Assembly: GCA_022706885.1 (NCBI GenBank)
Contig: JAKJBR010000005.1
Coordinates: 5,732 to 69,731, forward strand
DNA length: 64,000 nucleotides
Direction: 5' to 3'
Source: DUPQ01 sp022706885
GTDB taxonomy: Bacteria; Bacillota; Clostridia; DUPQ01
The translations under genes were made by a program, and so were the position numbers. A model generated the notes under the pieces. The model saw only the letters and a list, made by a program, of their open reading frames with translations, was not told the DNA's origin and did no database searches. This document shows, one piece after another, positions 51,152 to 60,656 of the stretch (position 1 is the first letter of the stretch; each line of letters starts with the position of its first letter).

Positions 51152-52080
51152 TAATCTCTCAACTCCTTCCCTGTCAATTCCAGAAATACATCGTTTAAAC
51201 TGGGTAATTCCGTATATAGCTTCAGATAGGTCAATCCCCTCTCTTTTAAGAACTGAACGATAACGCCGATGTTGCTCTTGGGATTGTCGAATTTTACGGT
51301 ATATTCGGAATCTTTGACCGTAACATCAATTACATGAGCCAGATTTCTTAAATCCTTTGAAATATCCACATCTTCCAATAGACTTATTTTAATAATCTCG
51401 GTTGTGATTATGGAGTCTTTCAATTCCTGATTGGTTCCCGTGATGATGTTTCGCCCCTGATCAATAATAGCTATACGGTCACATAAATCCTCCACTTCCT
51501 CTAGATAATGCGACGTGTAAATAATAGTGGCTCCCTGTCGGTTGAGTTCTTTGATGCCTTCCAATATGAAGCTTCTGCTTTGTGCATCCACCGCTACGGT
51601 CGGTTCGTCCAAAAAAATCAACTCCGGTTGATGAGCAATTCCGCAGGCTATATTGAGTCTGCGTGCCAGTCCTCCCGACAGTTTGGAAGGCAGGAATTTT
51701 CTGAACTTCTCCAGGCCCACGAATTGTATGGCTTTCTCCACCAGTTGCTTTCTTTTTTTACTGTCACTGATATATAAGCCGCAAAAATAGTCAATGTTTT
51801 CATAGACCGTCAATTCTTCAAACAGTGCCAGGTCCTGGGGAACAAACCCTATTTTTCTTTTTATATCGTATGAATCGGGTTTCAGTTTCTTATCAAAAAC
51901 GGTGATATTACCTTTTTCATAGGAATATATTCCCAAGATGCTGAGTAACAGAGTGGATTTTCCCGAGCCGTTGGGGCCGATTAAACCGAGAATCTCTCCT
52001 TCTCTTAATTCTAAATTAAAAGAGTCCAATGCGCGTATTTCTTTAAAGTCTTTGACCAGGTTTTCTACTTTTATAACCAT
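51151..52080 (-). CDS. ABC ATPase, LnrL-like
   Basis: 309 residues. Walker A GPNGSGKST (about 36-44), signature LSGGLARR, Walker B LIFLDEPTVAVD and TSH. AGGAGG lies 6 nt before the ATG. The gene is divergent from a histidine kinase/response regulator pair, 94 nt away, the same organisation as B. subtilis lnrJK-lnrLMN (linearmycin resistance). Confidence 0.92.
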   Translation of the reverse strand: MVIKVENLVKDFKEIRALDSFNLELREGEILGLIGPNGSGKSTLLLSILGIYSYEKGNITVFDKKLKPDSYDIKRKIGFVPQDLALFEELTVYENIDYFCGLYISDSKKRKQLVEKAIQFVGLEKFRKFLPSKLSGGLARRLNIACGIAHQPELIFLDEPTVAVDAQSRSFILEGIKELNRQGATIIYTSHYLEEVEDLCDRIAIIDQGRNIITGTNQELKDSIITTEIIKISLLEDVDISKDLRNLAHVIDVTVKDSEYTVKFDNPKSNIGVIVQFLKERGLTYLKLYTELPSLNDVFLELTGKELRD

Positions 52081-52152
52081 ATTGTCACCTCCTCGGCATT
52101 ATGATACAATGAGTCCGCAAATTGTTTTAGTGAATCCGTTCATTATTTGAGA

Positions 52153-52173
52153 TGACAAATGTCACAGGTGACA
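52153..52173. promoter_or_regulatory. Interleaved palindromes before the kinase gene
   Basis: TGACA-AA-TGTCA (52153-52164) and TGTCAC-AG-GTGACA (52160-52173) overlap. The second contains the ribosome site AGGTGA of the kinase gene. They may bind the response regulator or hide the ribosome site in RNA. On the other side GTGACA also occurs in the ATPase gene's ribosome site. Confidence 0.45.
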
Positions 52174-52174
52174 G

Positions 52175-53233
52175 ATGAGTAAAATTAGTATTCACATTAT
52201 TGTTTCCTTAATTGTTATTCTATATGAATTTGAAAAAGGTAATGTCGCAACCGAATTACTGCTACTTCTTATTCTTCTGGGATTCAGTTATTCCCTGCTT
52301 ATCAATATTATTCCCAATCGGAAAGTCAAATTGGGTTTGTTTGTCTTCGGAGTTCTTATATTATTAGCATTTCCGCAGTATATCTTTTTACTGCCTTTGC
52401 TGGTGCCCGGTGCTTTTTTAAATGTCAATAAGTTTTCCTTTTTGATTTTTATTCCTTTTTTAAGTAACTTTCAGGCTCTTTATCTGATGTTGGCAGGACT
52501 TTTACTGTTATGGGATACTCTTTTGGCAAGAAAAGATGATGAAGTTGTCACTCTTAGAGAGGAGAAATATAATCTTATTGAAGATGTAAACCGTTTATCC
52601 AAATCCATTGACCTTATGCGGATGGAAAAAGAACGGGACGAAACACTTACTTTGATGGATGAGAGAAATCGTATTTCCAGGGAGATTCATGATACTGCAG
52701 GGCATACATTGTCGGCCGCTATATTGAATTTAAAAGCATTATCCATGACAACCAAAGAGACCGAGACAAAGGAGAATATTTTAGAGTTGAAAGAAACACT
52801 GGAGACAGGATTGCAGGATATCCGAAGGGTTATGTATGATTTAAGAGACAGTTCTTTTGACCTGGAAAACAAAATAATGGAGTTGTTGGAAACCGTTGAG
52901 AATTCCAATCTCACCTATATTGTTGATTCCAATCTGAGCTACGGTATAAAATACGATATCTTTGCTATTGTCAGAGAAGCATTGACCAATTATATAAAAC
53001 ATTCCGACGGCAGGAATTTTAAGGTTTATCTGGTGGAGAGTGACAGATTTTTAGTGCTGAAAATTAACGATGACGGAAAAATACCCGACAAAGAGATTAA
53101 AGAGGGACTGGGTCTGTATTCCATAAGAAAGAAATGTGAAGAAAGAGATTGGAAGTTTAATATTACAACAGACCGCGGGTTCGGTATTCATATATTAATG
53201 GAGAGGGAAAATGAGAATATTACTGGTAGATGA
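52175..53233 (+). CDS. Sensor histidine kinase, NarL-type partner (LnrJ-like)
   Basis: 352 residues: four to five membrane helices (about 5-115) with almost no outer loop, a coiled coil (120-160), a HisKA_3 domain with phospho-His172 in SREIHDTAGHTLS, and an HATPase_c domain (DGKIPDKEIKEGLGLYSI). Intramembrane-sensing kinases of this kind detect membrane-active drugs. It overlaps the regulator gene by 23 nt. Confidence 0.9.
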   Translation: MSKISIHIIVSLIVILYEFEKGNVATELLLLLILLGFSYSLLINIIPNRKVKLGLFVFGVLILLAFPQYIFLLPLLVPGAFLNVNKFSFLIFIPFLSNFQALYLMLAGLLLLWDTLLARKDDEVVTLREEKYNLIEDVNRLSKSIDLMRMEKERDETLTLMDERNRISREIHDTAGHTLSAAILNLKALSMTTKETETKENILELKETLETGLQDIRRVMYDLRDSSFDLENKIMELLETVENSNLTYIVDSNLSYGIKYDIFAIVREALTNYIKHSDGRNFKVYLVESDRFLVLKINDDGKIPDKEIKEGLGLYSIRKKCEERDWKFNITTDRGFGIHILMERENENITGR

Positions 53234-53831
53234 TGATACTCTTGTATTGAAGTCATTGCAGATGATTTTAAAAGCTGAAGGAATTGATGAGGTTTATACC
53301 GCAAAAAACGGTAAAGAAGCTTTTGATGTTTATAAGAATCATACGGTTGATTTGGTTTTGCAGGATATCAGGTTAAAAGAAGAGAACGGAATCGAGATAG
53401 CAAGAAAACTTTTGGAGTATGACAAGCAAGCCAAGATAATTCTTCTGACCACTTTTAAGGATGAGGAATATATCAATAAAGCAATAAAAAGCGGCGTTAA
53501 GGGCTATATCTTAAAGGATAATGCGGATTCTCTGATTCAATCCATTCAGACGGTAATGGCCGGCAATATCGTATTGGATTCCGAGGTGATAAAAGATATT
53601 AAATTATCCGATAAAGAAAAAAAATCCGTTGAGGATTTTGATATTACCGAACGTGAACTGGATATTATAAAATTGCTTGCCGAGGGTATGAATAATAAGG
53701 AAATTTCTCAGACACTCTATCTGAGTGAGGGTACGGTTCGAAACTATATCTCCAATCTTTTGGATAAATTGGATCTTCGGGACCGTTCTCAGATTGTGGT
53801 TTTCTATTACAGGAACTTATATAACGAATAA
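53211..53831 (+). CDS. NarL/LuxR-family response regulator (LnrK-like)
   Basis: 206 residues: a receiver with VDDDT acidic pocket and phospho-acceptor Asp52 (LVLQDIRLK), Lys in ILKDNA, and a C-terminal LuxR helix-turn-helix (TERELDIIKLLAEGMNNKEISQTL). It probably activates the divergent ABC operon. The start lies inside the kinase 3' end. Confidence 0.93.
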   Translation: MRILLVDDDTLVLKSLQMILKAEGIDEVYTAKNGKEAFDVYKNHTVDLVLQDIRLKEENGIEIARKLLEYDKQAKIILLTTFKDEEYINKAIKSGVKGYILKDNADSLIQSIQTVMAGNIVLDSEVIKDIKLSDKEKKSVEDFDITERELDIIKLLAEGMNNKEISQTLYLSEGTVRNYISNLLDKLDLRDRSQIVVFYYRNLYNE

Positions 53832-53844
53832 ACCAAAAAATATA

Positions 53845-54357
53845 CTATTTCTTAACCCACTGATATGCTAACCTGGGCGTTCCGTCCGCAATAATTATTA
53901 TCCCGCAGTAAGTGAATCCGTTTCTCTCAATCGCTCTGATCATCGGCACATTCAAGCGGTGTGTATCAACCCGCACACTGTCAGCGCGCTCCTTACACCA
54001 GGCAAATGCTGCATCGGAAATACCCTGCTTTCTGCCTCTGCTGGCAATCCTATGAATAGTTATATATGACTGTTCATCGTCAACCCACTTTCCGTCAATC
54101 TTATCATATGTCGGTTCCGGAAAGTTCTGTGCGAAAAACACACCTTCAATCTCGCCGGCATCCGGTGTTCCTTTCCTGTTTACAAGCACCATACAAAGAC
54201 CTGTTCGGATATCCCTCTCTATATCCTCCAAAAGCGGGTAAGCCTTCCATTGGTCTGCATTGCCAAGTTTTCTCATATATGCCCGTGCTCCTCGAAAGAT
54301 ATCATCAAGTATATCTAAATCATCGTATGTTGCTAATCGAATGTCATAATTATTCAT
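53845..54357 (-). CDS. GNAT-family N-acetyltransferase
   Basis: 170 residues. IRLATYDDLDILDDIF is the usual opening, SYITIHRIASRGRKQGI contains the acetyl-CoA loop (RxxG-like), and MIRAIERNGFTYCG closes the fold. The substrate cannot be inferred. ATG at 54357 has AGGAGC 5 nt upstream; the frame is open to 54381. It converges with the response regulator gene. Confidence 0.87.
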   Translation of the reverse strand: MNNYDIRLATYDDLDILDDIFRGARAYMRKLGNADQWKAYPLLEDIERDIRTGLCMVLVNRKGTPDAGEIEGVFFAQNFPEPTYDKIDGKWVDDEQSYITIHRIASRGRKQGISDAAFAWCKERADSVRVDTHRLNVPMIRAIERNGFTYCGIIIIADGTPRLAYQWVKK

Positions 54358-54423
54358 AGTAGCTCCTGTTTTTTGGCACAACTATAATATCCCGCATTCT
54401 CATACAGGATATTAACAGTTAAT

Positions 54424-54615
54424 CTATCTTTTTGCCTTAGGTTTACCTAATATCTCACTTAAAACTATGCCTTTTATCAGGGTTTCACTATCTTCCAGCA
54501 AATCCCCTATAAAATCATAATCCTTTTTGTCCGAAACCTGTTCCGTAACCGTTGAAGCGGTTTCTTTCCGCTGCAACTTTTCTATATCGTCATCTGACCT
54601 GTAATACTCACCCAT
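54424..54615 (-). CDS. Small acidic protein following floA
   Basis: 63 residues, charged N-terminal part (YYRSDDDIEKLQRKE) and an amphipathic C-terminal part (LIKGIVLSEILGKPKAKR). It is 2 nt after the floA stop and so part of the floA operon, in the position of yqfB in B. subtilis, though I do not claim sequence homology. It may modulate FloA assemblies. Confidence 0.65.
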   Translation of the reverse strand: MGEYYRSDDDIEKLQRKETASTVTEQVSDKKDYDFIGDLLEDSETLIKGIVLSEILGKPKAKR

Positions 54616-54617
54616 TG

Positions 54618-55616
54618 CTATTTATCTTTCTTAGCAGCTTGGGGTTTAGTCGTTTTTCCCGCTTCGGATATGGATTCCCTCATCTTGGTATCCGCCATTA
54701 CATTTCTCATATTGTAATAGTCTAAAACTCCCAAGTTGCCTTCTTCAAAAGCTTTTGCCATGGCTTTAGGGATAAGAGCTTCGGCTTCCACAACTTTTGC
54801 CCTCATCTCCTCAATGTTGGCCTTCATCTCCTGCTCTCTTGCTACAGCCATTACCCTTCTTTCCTCGGCTTTGGCCTGTGCAATCTTCTTGTCCGCTTCC
54901 GCCTGATCGGTCTGCAGTTGAGCACCGATATTTCTTCCGATATCCACATCGGCTATATCAATAGACAGAATCTCAAATGCAGTACCCGCATCCAGCCCTT
55001 TTTTCAGAACAGTCTGGGAAATAAGATCGGGATTTTCCAATACATCCTTGTAGGATTCGGATGAGCCTACGGAAGTTACTATTCCTTCACCTACTCTTGC
55101 TATGATAGTCTGCTCTCCCGCTCCTCCTATCAATCTGGACATATTTGCACGGACGGTGATTTTTGTTTTGGCTTTTACTTCAATACCGTCTTTTGCTACA
55201 GCGGATATTATAGGGGTTTCAATAACTCTGGGGTTAACACTCATTTTTACCGCTTCCAAAACATCTCTGCCCGCCAGATCAATAGCTGCCGCCGTTTCAA
55301 AAGACAACTGTATACGCGCTTTCTGTGCAGCAATCAAAGCATCGGCAACCTTGTTTACATTTCCGCCGGCAAGGTAATGAGTCTCCAGTTGATTTATCGT
55401 TACATTCAGCCCCGCTTTGGTGGATTTGATAAGGGGATTTACAATCTTAGCCGGCTGAACCCTTCGAAATTTCATTCCGATAAGGCTCATCAGACTTACT
55501 TTAACTCCTGCAGCTATCGCCGATATCCATAGTCCGATAGGTACCAGGCTTAACAACACTGAAAAGAACGCTATTATTACTGCTACGATTATTAATACTA
55601 TAATTAACGGTTCCAT
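54618..55616 (-). CDS. floA: Flotillin-like protein FloA
   Basis: 332 residues, matching the usual FloA length. There is an N-terminal membrane hairpin (about 4-45), a PHB/SPFH-like domain (about 60-215) and a coiled-coil rich in EA/AE repeats (about 225-290; KADKKIAQAKAEERR, MKANIEEMRAKVVEAEAL). It organises membrane microdomains. It overlaps the nfeD gene stop by 1 nt. Confidence 0.94.
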   Translation of the reverse strand: MEPLIIVLIIVAVIIAFFSVLLSLVPIGLWISAIAAGVKVSLMSLIGMKFRRVQPAKIVNPLIKSTKAGLNVTINQLETHYLAGGNVNKVADALIAAQKARIQLSFETAAAIDLAGRDVLEAVKMSVNPRVIETPIISAVAKDGIEVKAKTKITVRANMSRLIGGAGEQTIIARVGEGIVTSVGSSESYKDVLENPDLISQTVLKKGLDAGTAFEILSIDIADVDIGRNIGAQLQTDQAEADKKIAQAKAEERRVMAVAREQEMKANIEEMRAKVVEAEALIPKAMAKAFEEGNLGVLDYYNMRNVMADTKMRESISEAGKTTKPQAAKKDK

Positions 55617-56128
55617 TAAACACTCTCCTTTATTTCTTTTACTACTATTCTGTTACCCTCAACCTGCTCTATTATTACTCCTTTTCCTTCTTCTACAAAC
55701 TCACCTTTAGTGACAACATCCAAGATTTCTCCTTCAAACACCGCTTTCCCTGCAGGTCTTAATATTGTGACCGCTTTTCCTTTAAGACCTACCTTGGCGC
55801 TCATGTCCTGTACCCCCAGGTAGCCTTGCTCTTCGGAAAAAGTGTCGGTATTGATAAGTTTTTTGGAAAGCCTGCTTTTTGTTGCAATTCTTACAACTAT
55901 AACCAAAAGTATCACCGCTATTGCCAGAAGGATAAGAAACATTATAACACCTTCCAGAAAAGTCTTTGCTGTAAGAAAAATTGACAGAAAAAGCAACACT
56001 ATTCCTATAATACCGACTACACCGAAACTCGGTATAAAAGCCTCTATGATGAGAAGTATCATGCCCACAACAAGCAAGATGGCTTGCAGAATATCGATGT
56101 TTTCTACAAAACTGAAAATACCCGACAT
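55616..56128 (-). CDS. NfeD-like membrane protein
   Basis: 170 residues: three to four helices (about 13-90) and a C-terminal OB-like NfeD domain (about 105-168; VGLKGKAVTILRPAGKAVFEG). This is the short form without the protease domain. It is always found with flotillins, as here. Confidence 0.9.
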   Translation of the reverse strand: MSGIFSFVENIDILQAILLVVGMILLIIEAFIPSFGVVGIIGIVLLFLSIFLTAKTFLEGVIMFLILLAIAVILLVIVVRIATKSRLSKKLINTDTFSEEQGYLGVQDMSAKVGLKGKAVTILRPAGKAVFEGEILDVVTKGEFVEEGKGVIIEQVEGNRIVVKEIKESV

Positions 56129-56182
56129 TTTTATCTCTCCTTCCGTATTTAATTATACCATACCGTTTTCTATATACGGGTA

Positions 56183-57940
56183 TTATCTTTGCAACTTCCT
56201 CAAATCCGAACCGTCCGGGTTCATGGAATTAATGTATACATCGGTTGATTGTGTTTCCGGAATCCATTTGAAATCCAATACCATAACCCTTCCGCCGACT
56301 ACATTTAAGTACATTCCGTAAGAAGCACCGGAATAGATAATCTTCTCATCCGAACCGTCAAAGTTCATACTGACCAAATCATACGACCAGGACCATGTAG
56401 AACGTTTGAAATCCGGATCATATACTATATAGTAAATTCTTCCGTTATATGCATTCATGCCGAACATTTTTTTACTTTCTTCGGTCTTTATACACTTATT
56501 ATTGCTGCCGTCAAGGTCCATAGTGCATATGTAGTTGTAATATTGGTTCATATAGACAATTTTACCGTTACTTATAAGGAAAATATCGGCATCCGCCTGT
56601 AAAATAACTTCCTTATTTGTCCCGTCGGGATCACACTTAAACATGTTGCCCTGATTATCTAAGAAATAGAGATAATTCTTGTGTCCGGTGGCACCTTCAG
56701 CCCATCTGTAAATCTGTTCCTCGGCGGAACCGTCAGGTTTGGACCTGTATAAGTCGAATGAATGCGAGTATTCAACATTTCTTTTAAAATAGTACAGATA
56801 ATCACCGAACTTAAAAAGCCCTTTACAGTATTCACCTACTATTGTTTCCAGACCGCTTCCGTCAAGATTCATACGGAACATATTGTATGTGTCGTCCACG
56901 GTATCTCCCTGATTTCCGCAAAAATACAGTTTGTTATCAATGACCAACAAAGACCATCCGAATCCGTCAAATATTGACATAAAGTTTTTGCCGTCTCTGT
57001 CTACACGATAAATATGCGCCTTATTATTCTCGTCATAGCAGCTATAGAAGATGTAGTCTTCCGTTCGGAAATAATATGGGCTGTTGGCAATGTTACCCAG
57101 TTCATCGGCAGATTCTCCCTCCGATACGACTGCGGAAAAGGTATCGGTGCCGGGACCCGGATCGGGATTGAAAATGGAAGTTGGGGAAGACTTAGGCTTT
57201 ACAACATCGTTATTGCCGTTCGACTTTATATTCCTCAACCAATTCCATATAAACCAACCTGCTCCGACTAAAATTCCGATTACAAGAATCACTACAATTA
57301 TCGTAACCGCAACGGATGACTTTTTCTTGAGTTTTACGGGAGGCATTCCCTGATTAAAATTTTGTTGCGGATACATCGGTGGCGGAGCACCCTGCACAAA
57401 AGGTCTTTGCTGTGCCGTCGTCTGAACAAAAGGTTTCGGTTGAGGTATCACAACCGGTGCCTTGGAATCCGCACCGCAGTTTGAACAGAATCTTGTACCT
57501 GCAGGCATTTTGGCTCCGCAATTAGTACAAAAAGTTGCAGCAGGTGTGCTTACGGGTATTATCGGATACTTAGCAAGTCGCTCGTCATCCGTTCTTTTGA
57601 AATTCGCCCCCAAAGATACGGCTATTCCCGCAAGGGTCGTTAAAATGATACCCAACGGTAATAAAGATTGGTCATCATCTTGGTCTTTTACCACCACTTC
57701 GCCGTATGAAGGATCCTTTGAAATATCCACCCCGTTTAACATTGCTCTTTCATATGCATAAACAGTATTATCCTTCTGATTGAAGAAGAAAAAGGCTGCA
57801 TAGAGTATTGCAGCGGAGTCATCATCTTCTTTCTTAAATGTTCCGGATATAGCTATATCTGCCGAATCTTGAACCCTGTATGGAATATTTATCTCGTTAA
57901 GCCGTTCTGTAGCCTGATTTATAAAACTCTCCCTATTCAT
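56183..57940 (-). CDS. DUF5050 protein with zinc ribbon and two membrane helices
   Basis: 585 residues: a small N-terminal domain (1-90), helix 93-111, a zinc ribbon with Cys138, Cys141, Cys152, Cys155 (FCTNCGAKMPAG, FCSNCGAD), a Pro/Gln-rich linker (165-200), helix 209-234, and a C-terminal beta-propeller of DUF5050 repeats (about 290-585; DGSDEKIIYSG, DGSNNKCI). The propeller would lie outside the cell. Function unknown; possibly a sensor or adhesin. A TTGTAT-N17-TAAAAT promoter lies near 57970-58000 and GGAGG precedes the ATG. Confidence 0.8.
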   Translation of the reverse strand: MNRESFINQATERLNEINIPYRVQDSADIAISGTFKKEDDDSAAILYAAFFFFNQKDNTVYAYERAMLNGVDISKDPSYGEVVVKDQDDDQSLLPLGIILTTLAGIAVSLGANFKRTDDERLAKYPIIPVSTPAATFCTNCGAKMPAGTRFCSNCGADSKAPVVIPQPKPFVQTTAQQRPFVQGAPPPMYPQQNFNQGMPPVKLKKKSSVAVTIIVVILVIGILVGAGWFIWNWLRNIKSNGNNDVVKPKSSPTSIFNPDPGPGTDTFSAVVSEGESADELGNIANSPYYFRTEDYIFYSCYDENNKAHIYRVDRDGKNFMSIFDGFGWSLLVIDNKLYFCGNQGDTVDDTYNMFRMNLDGSGLETIVGEYCKGLFKFGDYLYYFKRNVEYSHSFDLYRSKPDGSAEEQIYRWAEGATGHKNYLYFLDNQGNMFKCDPDGTNKEVILQADADIFLISNGKIVYMNQYYNYICTMDLDGSNNKCIKTEESKKMFGMNAYNGRIYYIVYDPDFKRSTWSWSYDLVSMNFDGSDEKIIYSGASYGMYLNVVGGRVMVLDFKWIPETQSTDVYINSMNPDGSDLRKLQR

Positions 57941-58122
57941 TTTTTCCTCCGGTATAAATAACTAATTAATTCAACTTCATTTTAACATCATTATGTTACA
58001 TATACAATCATTTTAACAGCAACACCACATAAAATCCGATACACCGCTTTCTCTGCAGTAAACTTGCCTGTAATATATATATATATTTTAAAAATGGAAA
58101 GATACTCAAAAAAAAACTGCAA

Positions 58123-59298
58123 CTAGGAAGCAAAATCGTTAAAATAACCCTGAATTAGCACCACCGGTGTTCCTCTGTCTCCGCTTCCGCTGGTAAGATC
58201 ACACAATGATCCCAAGAGGTCGGTAATCCTTCTGGGCGTGGTACCCAATGAACTCATGCTTTCGGTATTGTCATTTTCTTTGGCTTTAATTCTTTCTTTC
58301 ATAGCTGAAATAAGGTCTTCGCCGCTTAATGAGGCAAATTCATTGTCAGCAAAGTATTTCATTTTCAGCTCATGCGGGGTGCCCAGAAGTCCCGAAGTGA
58401 AACCGGGAGACACTACCGGATCGGCAAACTCCCATATACCTCCTACAGGATCTTTAAAGCAACCGTCGCCGTAAACCATTACCTCCATATGCTTTCCCGT
58501 TAAATCCGACACTCTTTTTTGCAGTTGTTCCACAAAAGCCTGAGCATCTCTCGGAAAAAGCTTTACACTGTCTCCCGTAGCATTATTGGACCCTAACAGT
58601 CCGTATTCCTCGTTATAGCCCGATCCCTGTACACTCGATGTCAGTATCTCGTCTAATCTGTATACCTTTTCCGCTCCGGCTTTTCTTAATATTTTCTGCG
58701 TGCGTTTTCTTGAATGAATATCACAATTCAGAACATTTTTCGTATAGTTCAGAATATATGCGGGATTGTTGGAAAATATTATTTCCACATGCTTACCTAT
58801 GTTCTTGTACACTTCAATGTAGTCCACTCCGGTAAAAATATGAGCGGTATTCTTAAACAGTTTTCTGAACTCGACCTCGGTAAAACTGTCTGTATAAGGG
58901 TCAACTTGTGTTTCGTCCAGATCGTCAAGGGTAATAAGGGAATTACCTACTTCATCAGCCGGATAGGATAGTTGCACATACAATTTTTCACAGGACATGG
59001 CAATAGCCTTCAGTAATAACAAAAACCTGTTACGACTCAAAATAGGAAACACTATTCCTAAGTCTTTACCGCCGAACTTGCTCCTTATATCTGCCGCAAT
59101 CTGCTCACAGGTTGCATAATTGCCCTGTGTTCTTGCCAAAACAGCTTCGGTTACTCCTATAATATCCCTATCCTGAATGGAAAAATTCTCTTTCTCCGCA
59201 GCTTTTATTACACTGTCCGCAATCATCGATACCAAATCGTCTCCCTGCTTAAATATGGGGGTAATAATTCCTCTGGATGTAACACCTGTATACCTCAT
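58123..59298 (-). CDS. CofE-like gamma-glutamyl ligase family protein
   Basis: 391 residues resembling coenzyme F420-0:L-glutamate ligase. DIIGVTEAVLARTQGN (about 45-60) and VMVYGDGCFKDPVGGIWEFADP are family blocks, and DLVSMIADSV is the N-terminal helix. No other F420 genes are seen, and these bacteria are not known to make F420, so it probably attaches an amino acid to another acceptor. Very T-rich DNA follows the stop. Gaps 57941-58122 and 59299-59409 hold nothing else. Confidence 0.75.
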   Translation of the reverse strand: MRYTGVTSRGIITPIFKQGDDLVSMIADSVIKAAEKENFSIQDRDIIGVTEAVLARTQGNYATCEQIAADIRSKFGGKDLGIVFPILSRNRFLLLLKAIAMSCEKLYVQLSYPADEVGNSLITLDDLDETQVDPYTDSFTEVEFRKLFKNTAHIFTGVDYIEVYKNIGKHVEIIFSNNPAYILNYTKNVLNCDIHSRKRTQKILRKAGAEKVYRLDEILTSSVQGSGYNEEYGLLGSNNATGDSVKLFPRDAQAFVEQLQKRVSDLTGKHMEVMVYGDGCFKDPVGGIWEFADPVVSPGFTSGLLGTPHELKMKYFADNEFASLSGEDLISAMKERIKAKENDNTESMSSLGTTPRRITDLLGSLCDLTSGSGDRGTPVVLIQGYFNDFAS

Positions 59299-59409
59299 TT
59301 ATAGCACTTCCTTCCCTCAAAGTGTCCGCATGGACAACATACTGAATTTTAAAATATACATATATAAATGTCAAATAACTCCTTGTTTTTTTAATGTATT
59401 AAATAACCG

Positions 59410-60597
59410 CTATATTATATACCTCATAGGTGACAGAGCAACAGCAATGAGCAGATACTTTAATGCCGATCTCGGTATTTTGCATTTGATTTCATAATGC
59501 AAATCCGAGCAGGAAAAAGTCAGTGTTGTCATTGTAATTATGGCAATATCCGTAATATCCGAGAGATTTATAACCAGCTCCTTTTTGTTTACTTTATCGG
59601 TAAACACAAATTTATCCGGATACAGAGCCATTGAACCGCTCAGAACATGCTCGGTCTTCTCGTCTTCGGTATATGTGAACAGCTCCTGATTGTCATCCTC
59701 TGTTATTACTTTATCGGGATTCTTCTTCATTCTTTCAATATTGTCTATGACCCACTGTCTCTGCCATTTGTCCCATTCCAGAACGCTTGTATACGGAAAT
59801 CCCTCATTATTTTCGTCATTCAGTCTGCAGTGAGTATCGTATCGCAGTCTTACACCGCATTTACAGGAAAATATATCGTCTTTTGATGTATATGTGCTTA
59901 TACCTTGACATTTAGGGCAAACAAACAGTACCGTTTCCAGATTTTCCGCAAGTGTTTTCCCTTTGTACTCATATTTTTCCGTCATATCAATGGAGTTAAC
60001 ATATAAGTCTTTGCACATTGCTTGATATATTTCCTCCACTGTCATTTTTTCCAATACATCGGGCTCATAAATATTGCCTATTCTGCCAATCATCTTACCC
60101 GGCCTTTTGGATTTTGACCATCTGGGCATTGAGGGATAGCCACCTTCCACACGATATGTAATCATCGCAACGCCGGCTCTTTTAATAAGTTTTGCGGTAG
60201 ACTGTATAATGGTTGCCGTTTCGCCGTTCCAGGTACAACTGCCTTCGGGGAACATGCAGATATTATGCCCGGCCTTCAAAGTTCTGAGCATACTAACCGC
60301 CGTCTTAGCCTCCGTTTTTGCTTTCATCCTCTTTATCGGGTTCAAAAATGTGCGTAATAACCGGGAAATCCAGCCCATTCGGAAAAGCTGTTCTCCCGCT
60401 ACAAAATACATATGCTGTTTAAAGGATAATCCCAAGATAATACTGTCAAAATTAGTGGTATGGTTGGCTAAAGCTATAAAATTTCCTTTTCTGTAATCAA
60501 CTTTTTCAAACTCATAGCCGTACTTTATTCTCATGTACGGTACAAATATCAATCTGGCAAAGTCGATTACCGCTCTGTGAAGCCTTGTTCCGCTCAT
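59410..60597 (-). CDS. PlsC-like 1-acyl-glycerol-3-phosphate acyltransferase
   Basis: 395 residues. The acyltransferase domain shows NHTTNFDSI (HX4D, about 47-55), MFPEGSCTWNGE (about 115-126) and GGYPSMPRW. The C-terminal 190 residues contain a zinc-ribbon-like FVCPKCQGIS...FSCKCGVRL and a beta-rich end, unlike plain PlsC. So this is a longer clostridial variant with an extra domain. It works at the membrane in lipid synthesis or remodelling. GAGAG precedes the ATG. Confidence 0.85.
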   Translation of the reverse strand: MSGTRLHRAVIDFARLIFVPYMRIKYGYEFEKVDYRKGNFIALANHTTNFDSIILGLSFKQHMYFVAGEQLFRMGWISRLLRTFLNPIKRMKAKTEAKTAVSMLRTLKAGHNICMFPEGSCTWNGETATIIQSTAKLIKRAGVAMITYRVEGGYPSMPRWSKSKRPGKMIGRIGNIYEPDVLEKMTVEEIYQAMCKDLYVNSIDMTEKYEYKGKTLAENLETVLFVCPKCQGISTYTSKDDIFSCKCGVRLRYDTHCRLNDENNEGFPYTSVLEWDKWQRQWVIDNIERMKKNPDKVITEDDNQELFTYTEDEKTEHVLSGSMALYPDKFVFTDKVNKKELVINLSDITDIAIITMTTLTFSCSDLHYEIKCKIPRSALKYLLIAVALSPMRYII

Positions 60598-60656
60598 AAT
60601 ACTCTCCCTATATATTTTACATTTACTCAGGTCTTTTTACAACAGAATAATGAAAG

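Noticed and set aside
58069..58085. TA dinucleotide run upstream of the DUF5050 gene
   Set aside because: Short simple-sequence tract in an AT-rich spacer, without evidence of function.
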